Assembly (NCBI GenBank): GCA_963921825.1
Contig: OY997590.1
Span: 49,617,039 to 49,681,038 of the forward strand
Length of the DNA stretch: 64,000 bases
From: Erodium maritimum
Lineage: Eukaryota > Streptophyta > Magnoliopsida > Geraniales > Geraniaceae
Direction: 5' to 3'
Shown here: in pieces, positions 20,549-31,618 of the stretch
How the letters are laid out: each line of letters starts with the position of its first letter
How positions within the stretch are numbered: the first letter of the stretch is position 1
Made by a program: the position numbers and the translations under genes
Notes under the pieces: generated by a model
Database searches by the model: none
Told to the model about the DNA's origin: nothing
Seen by the model: the letters and a program-made list of their open reading frames with translations, nothing else

Positions 20549-23500
20549 TGTAATAACCATTCCCGGTCAACGCAGTCAAACCTGCGAAAAACCGGAAAAT
20601 TTAAAATTTTTAAGACAGACACTTAATTGAACCTAAATTGACCCCGAGGGTCATCCCGGACTTAAGATGACCCCGATATCGACCAAAGCGAGTTCCGGGG
20701 GACTCAGGGCAACTTTCTGATCAGTTTGGGAAATGTTGACTTTTCTTTGGAAAAGTCAACCGAGCGACGTTTTGGTCCATTCGAGGACCGTTCTGGATCC
20801 AAAGAGCTTAGCCGTCGTCGCAGCGGTCTTAGTTGAGCCGTTTCCTTGTAGCCCGTGAAGTTTCGTAAATTCTTGGAAAAAGTGCCCGTTCGGGGCCTGA
20901 AACGTCCGAATTTCGCGAATCTGATTGGCAAATATCTAGAAGATATTTTCCAAAAAGGTATGGGACCCACCATGCCACTTGTCAAACAAGTGGTGGTGTT
21001 TTGTTTTGGGGGGGAAATAAAGATGAGGCATTTAGGGGGGGGGGGGGGTTCGGCCACTTTAAAAAAAAAGGAAATTTGGAGTTTTAGAAAGAGAAAGAAG
21101 AGAGAAGGAGAAGTAGAGAGAAAAGGGAAAAAGCTAGGGTTTCTTGCCACTTTTCACGTCATCTACCCTTGGATCGTCTCAAAGCTAAGGGAATCGAACT
21201 CACACCGTCTTCCTCTACGGTAATCACCAAACCGATCTTCGTTACGTCAAGTTCTAAAATTTGGTTTTGGTTTAAAACTATTAGTTTAGGGTTGTATTGA
21301 GGTTGGGGGATCGTTGGAGACGTTTTGGAGGCGTTTTGGGGTGAAGAGGCACGTTTTCCGGTGAACGGGAGCTCGGGGGGAGCTCCGGCCACCATAGGGG
21401 GGGTGGCCGGCCGGCCATGGGGTGGCTGGCCGGAGCTAGGGCCGGCAACACCATGGTGGGCCGGGCCCACTTGAACCCTAGCCACCCACGGCCAAGTTGG
21501 GCCGGGTGGGGCCCACGTGCTCAGGTGCTCGGGTTTAGTGTTCGTGTGGTTTAGAACGTTCTCCTGGTCATTAATCTACAACCAGATCAAAATTTGGAAT
21601 TAAATTGTGAAAGTTGTAATTGACGGGTTTAGAAACTTGAAACGCTAATTAAATTATTCGGAAGTCGGAATTCGATTCCGTCGAGTGCCTAGGAACCCTT
21701 GAATTATTCTAAGACCGTAGAAACGAAAACGGGAATTTTCGGAGCCCCGGAAGAGCGTTTTCAAAACCCGCGCAGATTCGCCATGTCTGGCGAATCGGGC
21801 CTTTCTGGGTCCAATATCGACAATGTCGAGTATTTTGGAAGTTTGGGAGTGATCGACATTGCCGGGGTTACTTTTGGGCGTCAAGTTTATTAAATTCCAG
21901 TTTGTGCCTGCGAACTTATAAGTATTTAAAAATTGTGTTCTTTTAGATTGTGCTGTTGACCGAGGAAATGGAACGCTAGGCGAGTGACTGAGATCATGCC
22001 GGAGCTTGTTGGTTGGCTTTTGGAGAACACATACGAGGTAGGGAAAAGTAGCCGGATCTCGGCCCTGACTAGGGAAAGTTAACAGTAGAATTGCATGTGA
22101 CACTGGGGTGTCGTGGGTTAAGTAAGTTTATCGAATATTAGAAAGGCAGGCGACACCGGGTGGTGTCGTATGATACGGGAACGTATGGGTTATGCCCGGA
22201 GTTGTTTCTGTAATTTGTGTCTTGGGTGGCCATGAGAGCCCGTACTTTACTGTTGTGTCTTGGGTGGCCATGAGAGCCCGTACTGTACTGTTGTGTCTTG
22301 GGTGGCCATGAGAGCCCGTACTTTACTGTTGTGTCTTGGGTGGCCATGAGAGCCCGTACTTTACTGTTGTGTCTTGGGTGGCCATGAGAGCCCGCGTTTT
22401 ACTATTGGTGTCTTGGGTGGCCATGAGTGCCCGTGGGGTTGTTGAACCCGTGTCTTTATTGTCGGTGTGTCTTGGGTGGCCATGAGTGCCCTTGGGGTTG
22501 TTGAACCCGTGTCTTTACTGTTGGTGTGTCTTGGATGGCCATGAGTGCCCGTGGGGTTGTTGAACCCGTGTCTTTATTGTCGGTGTGTCTTGGGTGGCCG
22601 TGAGTGCCCGTGGGGTTGTTGAGCCCGTGAGTTACTGTTAGTGTGTCTTGTGTGGCCGTGAGTGGCCGTGGGGTTGTCGAGCCCGTGAGTTATTGTCGGT
22701 GTGTCTTGGGTGGCCATGACTGCATGTGGAGTGTTGAACCTGTGTTGTTGTTGTTGTTGAACTTGCTTGTGCTTGTGATTGTGGTTACTTGAGTGAGAGA
22801 GGTTACTGAGACACGTCGACCGCCTGGCCTGATGAGGATCGGCAAAGCGCGTGAGTGAGAGTGGTTACTGAGACAGGTCGACCGCCTGGCCTGACGAGGA
22901 TCAGCAAAGCGCGTGAGAGAGTGGTTACTGAGACAGGTCGACCGCTTGGCCTGATGGGGATCGGCAAAGCGCGTGAGTGAGAGTGGTTATTGAGACAGGT
23001 CGACCGCCTGGCCTGATGGGGATCGGCAAAGCGCGTGAGTAAGAGAGGTTACTGAGACAGGTCGACCGCCTGGCCTGACAGGGATCAACAAAGCGCGTGA
23101 GTGAGAGAGGTTACTGAGCAGCTGGAGTGCGATCCTTTGTGATCTTGTTTGGTGTGCGATCCTTTGTGATCTTGGGTGTTGCGTGGTTGTATGTCGTGTC
23201 TTTGGAGGATGTCGTTGATCGTTGTGTCGGGTCTACTTTATGTGTTCGAGTGTTGAGTGTGTTGAGGAAATTAACGGGGTGTGTGTCAGTTGGATTACTT
23301 GAGTTTGGGGAGCGTATCCCCGGTGTTTGGGTTGTTGTTGGTGTTACCGGCATTGTCTGCTAAGTATGCCGTACTCAGTCTGTTATCCGTGGTGGTGAGC
23401 GAACACTCACCCCTAGCTGCTTTTCCTACAGGTACCGGTCGCAGGTTGGACTAGGTGAGCTTCCGAAGCGTGAAGAGCTAGGAGCGGGATTCTGGGTTTT

Positions 23501-23687
23501 ACTTTTGAGTCTAGCGACGTGTACCTTGCATTTTGTCCATTGTTGGGACGTACTTTCAAGTTGTAAATGATTATTTTTGTTGAACAAAGGGTGATTTTAA
23601 AGTGATTTATATAAAAGGTTTCAAATTGTTTTATTGTTTTTAAATGTTCGCGTCCCGAGTTCGGTTTACTTAAATTGGGGCGTGACA
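20549..23687 (+). mobile_element. Long-LTR element 3' LTR
   Basis: Begins TGTAATAACCATTCCCGG and ends GGGGCGTGACA. Collinear with the 5' LTR apart from small indels and a missing block of about 150 bp near 22187. It contains the compound array 22217-23115, and the hairpin at 23394-23411 has one stem change (CACTCACC for CGCTCACC). Confidence 0.9.
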
Positions 23688-23692
23688 TAACT
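23688..23692. other. Target-site duplication, right copy
   Basis: TAACT, matching 14732-14736. Confidence 0.9.
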
Positions 23693-24063
23693 TGGGTTAT
23701 GGGAGGTCAAAGGTTCAGTTGGAAGGTGAGAGTGATGCCTCTGGGAGGGTTTGATCTGGTATTGGGTGTAGAATGGTTGAAAACTGTATCTCCAATTGAG
23801 TTAGATTATTCCAAGAGGACAATTAAAATCACACACCTCAGCAAGGAGCTAGTGCTGACAGAAAATGAGCTACCTGATAAGTATAGCATGGTGGATCTGG
23901 TAGGATTAATCAGTGAGGTGAAGAAGGGCAATAGTTTGTATTGGGGCATGTTTTACAAATCGGTGGATGAAGAGATCCATCAGCATAAGGATTTGAATTC
24001 AGTGCAGTAGGCTGAGTTACATGATGTATTGGAAGGGTTTAAGGACATCTTTGAAGCTCCTTA
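23693..24063 (+). pseudogene. Reina-like aspartic protease, C-terminal half, and RT linker
   Basis: Continues the protease broken at 14736 and shows MPLGGFDLVLGVEWL, the conserved C-terminal retropepsin motif of Gypsy elements. Stops at 24008-24010 and 24061-24063 lie in the linker to RT. Both are TAG where Gln would fit. Confidence 0.8.
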
Positions 24064-25418
24064 GTCCTTACCACCAAAAAGGGAGTGTGATCACAGTATA
24101 CGCCTTGTGCCTAGAAGCAAACCACCCTCCATCAGGCCTTATAGGAATAGCTTTCAACAAAAAAATGCTATTGAGGAACTGATCAAAGAAATGCTGAATA
24201 GTCGGGTGATCAAAGAAAGCAACAACCCCTATTCTTTTCCAGTATTGCTAGTCAAGAAGAAAGATGGGAGTTGGAGGATGTGTGTGGACTACATATAACT
24301 TAAATGAGCAAATTGTGAAGAACAAGTACCCCATCCCTACTATTGAAGAATTGTTGGAAGAGATGAATGGTAGCAAGTATTTTTCTAAAATTGATTTGAG
24401 GGTTGGCTACCATCAAATCAGAATTAAGGAGGGAGAGGAGAGCAAGACTGCATTCAGAACTCACACTAGGCATTATGAGTTTAGAGTTATACCCTTTGGG
24501 CTAACTAATGCTCCTGCTACCTTCCAAGCACTCATGAATGAAGTGTTGAAGGAGTTCCTGAGGAAGTTTACACTTGTGTTCTTTGATGATATCTTGATAT
24601 ACAGTGCAAGCTGGGAGGAGCATCTGAAACACCTCAAGTTGGTCCTACAAAGACTCAGAGAAAGGAAATTATATGCAAAAATGTCAAAATCTGAGTTTGG
24701 GAAGGACACGGTGGAATATTTGGGCCATATCATCCACAGAGAAGGGGTTTCCACTAATCCTAGTAAGGTCCAAGCAATGCTGAAGTGGCCAAGGCCTAGT
24801 AACTTGAAGTCTCTGAGAGGGTTTTTGGGATTGGCAGGGTATTACAGAAGATTCATAAAAGGTTATGGGGTACTGGCAAGGCCTCTCACTGACCTTCTAA
24901 AGAAAAATGTCTTTGAGTGGAATGATGGAGCTGAGGAAAGCTTAGAAAAGTTAAAGAGAGCCATGGTTGAAGCTCCTGTACTGAGAATGCCTGATTTCAA
25001 TCTACCATTTACCATTGAGACATATGCTTGTGATCAAGTTATAGGTGGAGTATTAATGCAAGAAGGGAGACCCATTGCATATCTGAAAAAGGCCCTAGGG
25101 GTGAAGGCAAGAGGGTATTCTACCTATGAGAAGGAGTTACTGGCAATTATCACAACTATTCAAAAATGGAGACACTACCTCATTAATCAACCCTTTGTTA
25201 TCAAGACTGATCAACAGAGTTTGAAGTACTTGCTGGAGCAAAAGATAACTACTCCTTTCCAGCACAAATGGTTAGCCAAACTCATGGGACTATCATACAC
25301 TATTGAGTACAAGAATGGAAAGGAGAATATGGTGGTTGATGCCTTATCAAGGCTACCTACAACAGAATGCAGAGAGGTCAATGTGAGTTCTCCTTCTTGG
25401 GTCAAGGAAATCCTGTAG
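24064..25418 (+). pseudogene. Reina-like reverse transcriptase and RNase H
   Basis: The RT runs from a [20 protein letters not shown] block through MCVDY, then a frameshift at about 24295, then [15 protein letters not shown] (first catalytic Asp) and [11 protein letters not shown] (catalytic Asp pair at about 24585-24590). After the RT come the [16 protein letters not shown] connection and an RNase H domain. In RNase H the first catalytic Asp of the usual ETDA motif is Tyr (TAT at 25023-25025), while YEKELLAI and [10 protein letters not shown] keep their acidic residues. The domain ends at VDALSRL, and TAG at 25416-25418 closes the frame. From 24297 on it is one long open frame, the best preserved part of the element. 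Confidence 0.9.
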
Positions 25419-26210
25419 AGTTATGAAAATGATCTGGAAGTAGAAGGCTTATGGTTGCAATTAGCAATTGATGAGGTCTCTTCCAAACTACAAGGTGAGC
25501 CAAGGAATGTTGTTGGTTGATGAGAAGGTTTATGTAAGATCAAATTGTGATGTGAGTGCAAAAATTATTGAGTTCATGCACAATTCTGTTGTTGGGGGTC
25601 ATTCTGGCATTGAGGCTACTGCTAAGAGGGTAAAAGGGTTGTTTCTTTTGGGCATTGATGTTCAAAGAAATAAAAGAGTGGGTACAGAGTTGTAATATCT
25701 GTCAGAGGTGCAAGGCTGAGCATTGCTTATATCCAGGGTTATTGCAACCTCTGAACATTCCCAACCAACCTTAGAAGGAAATAGCCATGGATTTTGTTGA
25801 AGGGTTGCCATTGTCTGAGGGCAAAGACACTATCCTGGTGGTGGTGGACATGTTTACTAAATTGGCTCATTTCATACCTCTTCAACATCCCTACATGGCC
25901 TCTTTTGTAGCTCAAGTCTTCTTTGTGCAGGTGTTTAAGCTCCATGGAGCTCCAGAAGTGATAGTCTCTGATAGAGATAAGCTTTTTGTCAACAATTTTT
26001 GGCAAGCCTTGTTTCAGAAATTAGGTGTCAATCTCAGTCTATCCACTGCATAAGGGCTATGACACATCAAGCACCCAAGAAATGGATGAAGTGGTTGGCT
26101 ATGGCAAAGTACTGGTATAACACTAGCTACCAGTCTGCAATCAAGATGACTCCTTTTGAAGCTATGTATGGATATCCCCCTCCATTTATGGGTCTAACAG
26201 ATGTGGAAAG
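25419..26210 (+). pseudogene. Reina-like integrase, N-terminal and core, catalytic Glu deleted
   Basis: The zinc-binding domain is split over two frames: HNSVVGGHSG in one, CNICQRCKAEH (Cys codons at 25691 and 25700) in another, with a frameshift near 25645. TAG at 25772-25774 precedes AMDFVEGLP with the first catalytic Asp. VSDRDKLFVNNFW has the second. Just after the STA at about 26050, sequence that should encode HPQTDGQTE is missing: a deletion removes the catalytic Glu and about 15 residues. The frame then resumes at KWMKWLAMAKYWYNTSYQSA. The 1689-bp solo LTR follows at 26211. Confidence 0.85.
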
Positions 26211-27899
26211 TGTTAGTCTTAGTGCCCGTAGTTCAATCCTAAATGTCTAAATGTATATATCATCGTTAGCAATAAAATTAAAGCGGCTTTATATTACTTA
26301 TGTGTTGGAGTAATATATCGATGTGTTCTCTGATCTATGCCCACAATGCGAATAGAACCATAGATCGAGATAGATCACACTCGATGGGTCCCTAGTCAAC
26401 AAAGCTTCACTAGAAGCGACTAGTATGAATGATGACTCTTTATGGCTTACGTTCTGTTAGTCATTGGAATGGGATTCCGGAGTCTGATCATAGATATCAT
26501 GTGGGACATGATATTGGACGACCCGCCCTGAATATGTGCCATAGATTAAGTCATGAACATATTCAGTGTCGTAGCTTGTCATGTATCCTTAGACCAAGGA
26601 GTCTTTGTGATTGCTATGTAGTCAACAACTGAGTTTGACCTGAGCCAAACGTTGTCCGTAACAGGGCTTCCATAACGGCCAGGATTGGCTTGGAGACGGG
26701 CTACATGAGTGACACATAAGACGGCTAAGGGATTTATCCCTCATACTGAGGTATGAGAAAGATATCGGTTCTCGACCGCTTAATCGAGAGTGAATAAAAG
26801 AATAGCATGACCATACACATGATACTGGGTATCATATATTCAGTCATCTCACATATCAAGGAACAGTGATTGAGAATAATAAGGATGACGTCTCTATGCC
26901 TTATCTCAATCAGGATATCGGAAATAAAAAGGATAATGACAGGGACGACGGAAAGGTTAGAATCGACAGGGTCGATTCGTTATGCAGTGTCAGGCAATAC
27001 TAAAGTCTCGTTAGTTGCCAATTATATAGGATCAAGTAAAATGAGATTTTATGTTGATCTATTGACATGCATAAACCTAAGGGTCACACCGGAGGATGAA
27101 ACTCATTAACACATTTATGGAGAATGGCCGAAAGGGAGTTGTCTCGGGACATGACCAAAACTGGGTTTTGGGTCATGTGCCCGTAAGTGAATAGGACTTT
27201 ACGGATCGAGACAAGGCTTGGAGTCTTGGGATTGATCGCGTCGGATAATGTTGGACATTTCCGGTATGGAAGGCTTGGAGGCGATGAGCGAATCACAGGA
27301 CCTCGTTGGAAATGGCCACGGGCCATGTTCCAAGAGGCCCAGGAAAGGCCCATGCAACCAAGGCCCATGGAACTAATTAATCAAGTCTTGATTAATTAGT
27401 ACTAAGTAAGCAAGACAAGGATTAAGGTGTTGGTGATTCACCACCTAACCCAATCTTGTCTTGCCATACTTTATCCTATTTACACCTTACTTGTCACCAT
27501 GCTTGTCTCATGCCTTTAGTTGGACAAGTATGGGTTTTGTTATGTTTAAGTCATCTTTTTTCAACATAACAAACACAAGACAATGATAGGAAACACAACT
27601 TCTCCCTCCTCTCCATGGCAATTTCGGGTTTGGCTAGTTTCCACCTCCATTTTTGTGTTCTTGAGTCCTCAAAGAGAATAACTACGTGGCTTTGATTCCC
27701 ATGTGGATACGTAGGCATCTTGGAGACTCAAGCCAATCATTCGTTACCCGGTGTTCTTGTTTTGGTAAGAATTAGTGCTGAATTTTTCTCTTGTGAATCC
27801 ATTCTTTGTTAGTTGTTTCATGGTTTTAATCGTCTCTTGGTTTTCATTGATTTTCCACTGCGAGTTGGTTCATCTCCAACCCTACCTCGAGACCCAACC
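26211..27899 (+). mobile_element. Solo LTR, 1689 bp, Copia-type
   Basis: Begins TGTTAGTCTTAGTGCCCG and ends CGAGACCCAACC, with the normal final CA altered to CC. A perfect 5-bp TSD GAAAG lies at 26206-26210 and 27900-27904. Excision restores the integrase frame of the chromovirus. It has no coding sequence. Its twin is at 33215-34903. Assigning it to Copia rests only on its general resemblance in layout to the Copia-A LTR. Confidence 0.85.
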
Positions 27900-27904
27900 G
27901 AAAG

Positions 27905-28478
27905 CAAGGTGAAGTCTGTGGAGGAGTTCCTGCAAGATAGGAAGATAGTAATGGAGATGCTAAAACAAAACCTGCAACATGCACAAGAAAGGATGAAGCA
28001 TTTTGCTAACAAAAAGAGGTCTAAGAGGAAGTTTGAAGTGGGAGAATGGGTCTATCTCAAGCTACATCCCTACAGACAGAACTCCATAAGTCTGAGGAAG
28101 CACATGAAGTTGGCTGCAAGATATTATGGGCCCTATCAAGTAATTGAGAAGAAGGGAGAAGTATCTTACAAGTTGAGATTGCCCGAAGATTCTAAAATTC
28201 ACCGAGTGTTCCATGTGTCTCTACTGAAAAGGCAGCTGGGTAACAAGAACAGATACATGCACTCCTTACCTGAGGTCACCAGTGAAGGAACTCTGAAGTT
28301 GTATCCTCAAATTCTGCTACAGACAAGGATCATCAAAAGGAATAATGCAACTGATGTGTAGTATTTGATCCAGTGGGAGAAGTCTACATTGGAGGATGCC
28401 ACCTGGGAAGACGCAGGGATGATAAGAAGCCAATTTCACGAGTGGATCGCCAAAGCCTTGGCCAAACCACAGGCTTGA
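27905..28478 (+). pseudogene. Reina-like integrase C-terminus and chromodomain
   Basis: Contains the VGEWVYLKLHPYRQ motif of the integrase C-terminal domain and the HRVFHVSLLKR motif that precedes Gypsy chromodomains. TAG at 28359-28361 breaks the frame at the chromodomain. After it comes YLIQWEKSTLEDATWED, the second half of a chromodomain with its two Trp residues. The chain ends at TGA 28476-28478. A chromodomain places the element among chromoviruses, which integrate near specific chromatin marks. Confidence 0.85.
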
Positions 28479-28491
28479 GGACAAGCCTGTT

Positions 28492-28507
28492 GAATTGGGA
28501 AAGGCTC
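28492..28507 (+). other. Polypurine tract of Reina-like element
   Basis: GAATTGGGAAAGGCTC, immediately before the 3' LTR. Confidence 0.7.
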
Positions 28508-28898
28508 TATCATAAGTGAGATGGCTTGGGCGCGAAGTCAAGTTTGAATTTAATTTTCAGTTAATAACGTTTAAGTTAGTTGGGTGAAGCGATGTCGTTT
28601 TGGGGTAGGGTTGAGTGAGTTGAGGTGGAAGAAGCACGGTGCGTGCTGCTCTGAAATCGTACAGAGCTCGTCCTTGCCAGTAGAAGCACGATGGTGTGAG
28701 GCAGAAATGGGGTCCAGTGATAGTGATAGGCTCGAGTATAAGAGGTTAGCGATGTGCTAGGGTTTCAATTGTTGAATTTGTGTCTGTATTTCCATTTCCT
28801 AGCTGCGTTTGCTGAAGAGGAAGGATAGAACTCTCTTGTAAACGTTTATCAATTTATCAAAGTTTCAGTTTTTGCTTAGAATCGTTAGCCTGTTAACA
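28508..28898 (+). mobile_element. Reina-like 3' LTR
   Basis: Starts TATCATAAGTGAG, so the canonical TG is mutated to TA, and ends CTGTTAACA. It is a close match to 12574-12949 with a few indels (for example extra bases near 28700-28725). Confidence 0.85.
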
Positions 28899-28903
28899 GG
28901 GAT

Positions 28904-29453
28904 AACCGACAGTGCCGCCGTGAAAAGCTCCATACTTTGTCACGACTGCTTTGAGGGTTCAAGAAGAGTTGCGGCTAAAACAATTAACAAGGGTTTTATG
29001 TTTTATTGGGTTGTTATTTCTTTTTCTCCTGTGCATGCCCAAATTAACAAAAATAAAAGGGGCCCTAAGAGGCTTAAAACCAACCCACGCCAAGGTATTT
29101 AAACTTTAAGGAAGCCACGCATGTCCTCCCGTTTCCAAACCGAGTGAGCAGTGCGAGCATGGTCGTGGCCCTCGTGGGTCGTTGGAGCGGGTCTAGTTTG
29201 GGAGCTGGAGTGGACCGGATCGGGTATGACAGGAGCCCGGCGTGGTTGGGCACGGTTCGGGTGCTAGAGCAAACCGGGTCAGTTCGTGGGTCGGCATATG
29301 CAGGACCTGGTCAGATTCACGGATAATCCGGCCCGGCTGGACAGATTAAAAAGAAAAAAAAACGTTTTCTTTTCTTTTCTTTCCTTTTGCCTCAATACTG
29401 TTAGACTTGATTAACGGTAATCTAATTTTAGAATTGAGCTCACTGTATTGCAG
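28904..29453 (+). other. Copia-B interior, right of chromovirus: exon-like patch then GC-rich spacer
   Basis: The first about 60 bp continue the open frame broken at 12573 and include a Cys-x-x-Cys (SSILCHDC). I cannot identify the gene. From about 29130 a GC-rich stretch with CCCGGCGTGG-like words follows, then a T-rich run at 29350-29390 resembling a polypyrimidine tract. No retroelement protein is visible. Confidence 0.35.
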
Positions 29454-29535
29454 GAGATTGGGGGACCCGTTTGATTTGGAATCGATTTTCGATTTTCTGA
29501 TCACCAAGAGAAATGGATACGATCCCGGAGCTTGA
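29454..29535 (+). other. Exon-like open frame in Copia-B interior
   Basis: Follows a CTGTATTGCAG acceptor-like string. One frame reads GDPFDLESIFDFL and later RNGYDPGA before TGA 29533-29535; GGTAAT just after resembles a donor. It might be the end of a captured gene or chance. Unknown product. Confidence 0.3.
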
Positions 29536-30414
29536 GGTAATAATGAATCGTTTAATGGATACAAGGTACGATTTTTAGTATTATTTGATGGCAAATTGGC
29601 TTGAGATGGATTGCTATGATTTGCACCATTTTATTACTCTTGATAGTAATATTATTATCTTAAAGTTTTGGTAATGCACTGAAAATAATTTTATACATAT
29701 AAGATTGTGGTGGTCTGTTGTATATATATATGTATATATGTGCAATTCTTGTGGTTTCGGAATGTAAAATTCAATGAAACTGGTGCGTGCTCTTCAATCA
29801 AGTAAGCGATTGTATTTCATTAATATGTTCGTTAGAGTATAATTCTAAATTTGAATTATTTCGTTCATATTATTTGCTTATTGTTTTTGGATATCGAGAC
29901 TCCAAAATTAAGGATAGAGACCATCTGATAAAAGAACTAATTCCCTCTTTAAATTGAAATAATTGGGTTTCAAATTTGATGAACTTTGTGTTACTAAAGT
30001 TCATATATTTCCAATGAAATGTGGGAGGAAATGTGGGGGTTGTTCGGGTAAACGAAACCACCAAGAAAACTATTGATCGCTATCATTGGTTAGCCCTTAA
30101 TAGCGTTGTACACATTATTGCTCATATGCATGTATAGTATATTGTGTGACAATTTGCATGATAGTACCTTCATTTTATTATTCATGTTGATGAACATAGA
30201 TTAAGAAATTTCGGGGAGATGAATTTCTTACAAAGCTTGTCAGAAATGTTTACATAACGGGCAATTTGATTCATATACGTATAATGAATTGATATACATA
30301 GGCTACATGATTATTGGCCTATGTTGGTGACATGTTAATTTGGTAGTAATTTTGTTGTGAACAAAACCAAATAAATCTTTTGTCATGAAAGAATAATGTC
30401 TAAATGGGACGAAA
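29536..30414 (+). other. Copia-B interior, AT-rich, nothing recognised
   Basis: AT-rich sequence with a TATATATATATG microsatellite near 29725. No motif is found in either strand; the ORF 29870-30064 (minus) is unsupported. Confidence 0.4.
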
Positions 30415-30598
30415 ACACTTATTCAAATTAGACACATTATGGTGTAGAAACTCCTAAAATAGTGAGTAATATCCTTAGACTACATACGAAAGAAAGCTAG
30501 TCAATTCTTTCACTAAGGATCAACCAAGGAGAGTACTCCTTGATGTGTCGAAAAGGATGGGGCTCAAGCCCACGGGTCAAGAGAGTATGGATGACTAG
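30415..30598 (+). pseudogene. Copia-B RNase H C-terminus, decayed
   Basis: The last 31 codons before TAG 30596-30598 read NSFTKDQPRRVLLDV then SKRMGLKPTG, the tail of a Ty1/Copia polyprotein (compare 'DPLTKGL...GMGLKP'). Upstream, in shifted frames, GRKHLFKLDTLW and VSNILRLHTKES match the preceding 'SRHIRLRHN...DYVRTKEN' block. At least two frameshifts and stops are present. This identifies Copia-B as Copia. Confidence 0.7.
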
Positions 30599-31214
30599 TG
30601 TTAGTGGTTATATGCAACCATACTAGTCTTGATGCACTACATCTCCCATTCCTATGACACTAGTAGTGCTTGATGATCTATAATCAGCTTTGGCGGCGCT
30701 TGTGAGATGCACTTGATAGATTGAAATCCATAACCAGTTTTGGTGGTGCTATAGAGACGCACTTGATGGATTTTGTTGACAAGATGGACTTTATGTTCTT
30801 AATAGCTCAAGACTCAATGAGTCAGTGCTAGTGAGAAGCACTTGATGAATCTACCTACGTGTGTGTGATGGTGGGCCGCCATCTATGAAAGACTTGAGCT
30901 AAGTCGTTCTAGAACACTCATTAGACCCAAGGTATACGCATGGCATTTAATAGCGTTGTTGATAGTATCGGGGAACTTATGGAATTGTAAGGTATGATAT
31001 GTGTTATAAGGCGTATCAACCGAAGTTGAACAAATGAAAGACTTAGTTCATTTGTTCTAAGTAAGTTGTTACCTTATATCACTAACGTGTCAGTTCAAAT
31101 CGAAAGATATTGACGCTTAAGTATCCAATCATAAATCCTTTCAATACTCAGGAATTTCCCTATCATTTTCCTATTGTATATCTCTGAATCTTTTATTTCA
31201 TTTTTGTGGGGGAT
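30599..31214 (+). other. Copia-B 3' untranslated region and polypurine tract
   Basis: Lies between the polyprotein stop and the 3' LTR and contains a diverged tandem unit (two copies of ACCAGTTTTGG / ATCAGCTTTGG with GAT(A/G)GATT). The polypurine tract GTGGGGGAT is at 31206-31214. Confidence 0.6.
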
Positions 31215-31613
31215 TATTGGAAAAAATGCAATTAAAAAGTTTTTAATTGAATTGAATTCAATTAACTAATTTTAATACATTTACCTATAGTTAATGAGGA
31301 TTAATGGGTAGCATGGCATTCCCATAATACCCTTCTTTATTTTCTATATATAACTCCTCATATCTATCATTTCAATATGAACATGATGAAAATCTCTTCT
31401 TCTCTCAAAACCATTCCTGAGTATTGTTTCTATAAATTCTAGGGCTCTGTTTCGTGAGTGGGCACGGATCGAGCTAGCAACTATGTAACTTGGGGAGCAA
31501 CTGGTTATTCGATCGCCACCGAGGTCAACCAGACAAATTGATTTTAAGTCAGTTGTCTTGTGCCACACCACATTTTGATTCCTCAATTCGATAAGTCTTT
31601 CTTGATTCCAACA
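31215..31613 (+). mobile_element. Copia-B 3' LTR
   Basis: Starts TATTGGAAAAAATGC (TG altered to TA) and ends TTGATTCCAACA. TATA-like TATATATAA lies near 31346-31354. TSD GTTCT follows at 31614-31618. Confidence 0.8.
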
Positions 31614-31618
31614 GTTCT

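Larger units (their letters stand above)
14737..23687 (+). mobile_element. Non-autonomous Ty3/Gypsy element with 3.2-kb LTRs (Tekay/Del-like)
   Basis: Two LTRs of 3207 and 3139 bp flank a 2605-bp interior with primer site and polypurine tract. A perfect 5-bp TSD TAACT frames it. The interior keeps only scraps of protease (about 19540-19760) and integrase (about 20030-20470). Gag, RT and RNase H are gone. It must therefore have moved with enzymes from an autonomous relative, or lost pol after insertion; absence of pol with intact cis-sites favours the first. The assignment to Tekay/Del comes from the integrase scraps and the GGACGAAATTC...AAGGGGGG 3' end. Confidence 0.9.
12574..28898 (+). mobile_element. 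Chromovirus (Ty3/Gypsy, Reina-like), defective, with two nested insertions
   Basis: Short LTRs (376 and 391 bp), an initiator-Met primer site, gag, protease, RT, RNase H, integrase and a C-terminal chromodomain come in Gypsy order. Flanking 5-mers AGGAT (12569-12573) and GGGAT (28899-28903) form a TSD with one change. Removing the long-LTR element (14737-23687) and the solo LTR (26211-27899) leaves about 5.7 kb, normal for the Reina clade. The coding region carries at least five stops, several frameshifts, an integrase deletion and a lost RNase H residue, so it is not autonomous. Clade assignment rests on LTR size, element size and pol motifs, and is an inference. Confidence 0.85.
9755..31613 (+). 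mobile_element. Copia-B: Ty1/Copia element inserted in the Copia-A LTR
   Basis: Two roughly 398-bp LTRs (9755-10152 and 31215-31613) bound this 21.9-kb segment, about 4.0 kb once the nested insertions are removed. The flanking 5-mers GTTTT (9750-9754) and GTTCT (31614-31618) are a TSD with one change. A purine tract GTGGGGGAT precedes the 3' LTR, and an RNase H tail of a Copia polyprotein lies at 30415-30598. The rest of gag-pol is absent. The interior instead holds AT-rich DNA with exon-like patches (12035-12094, 12480-12573 plus 28904 onward, 29454-29535). Confidence 0.75.
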
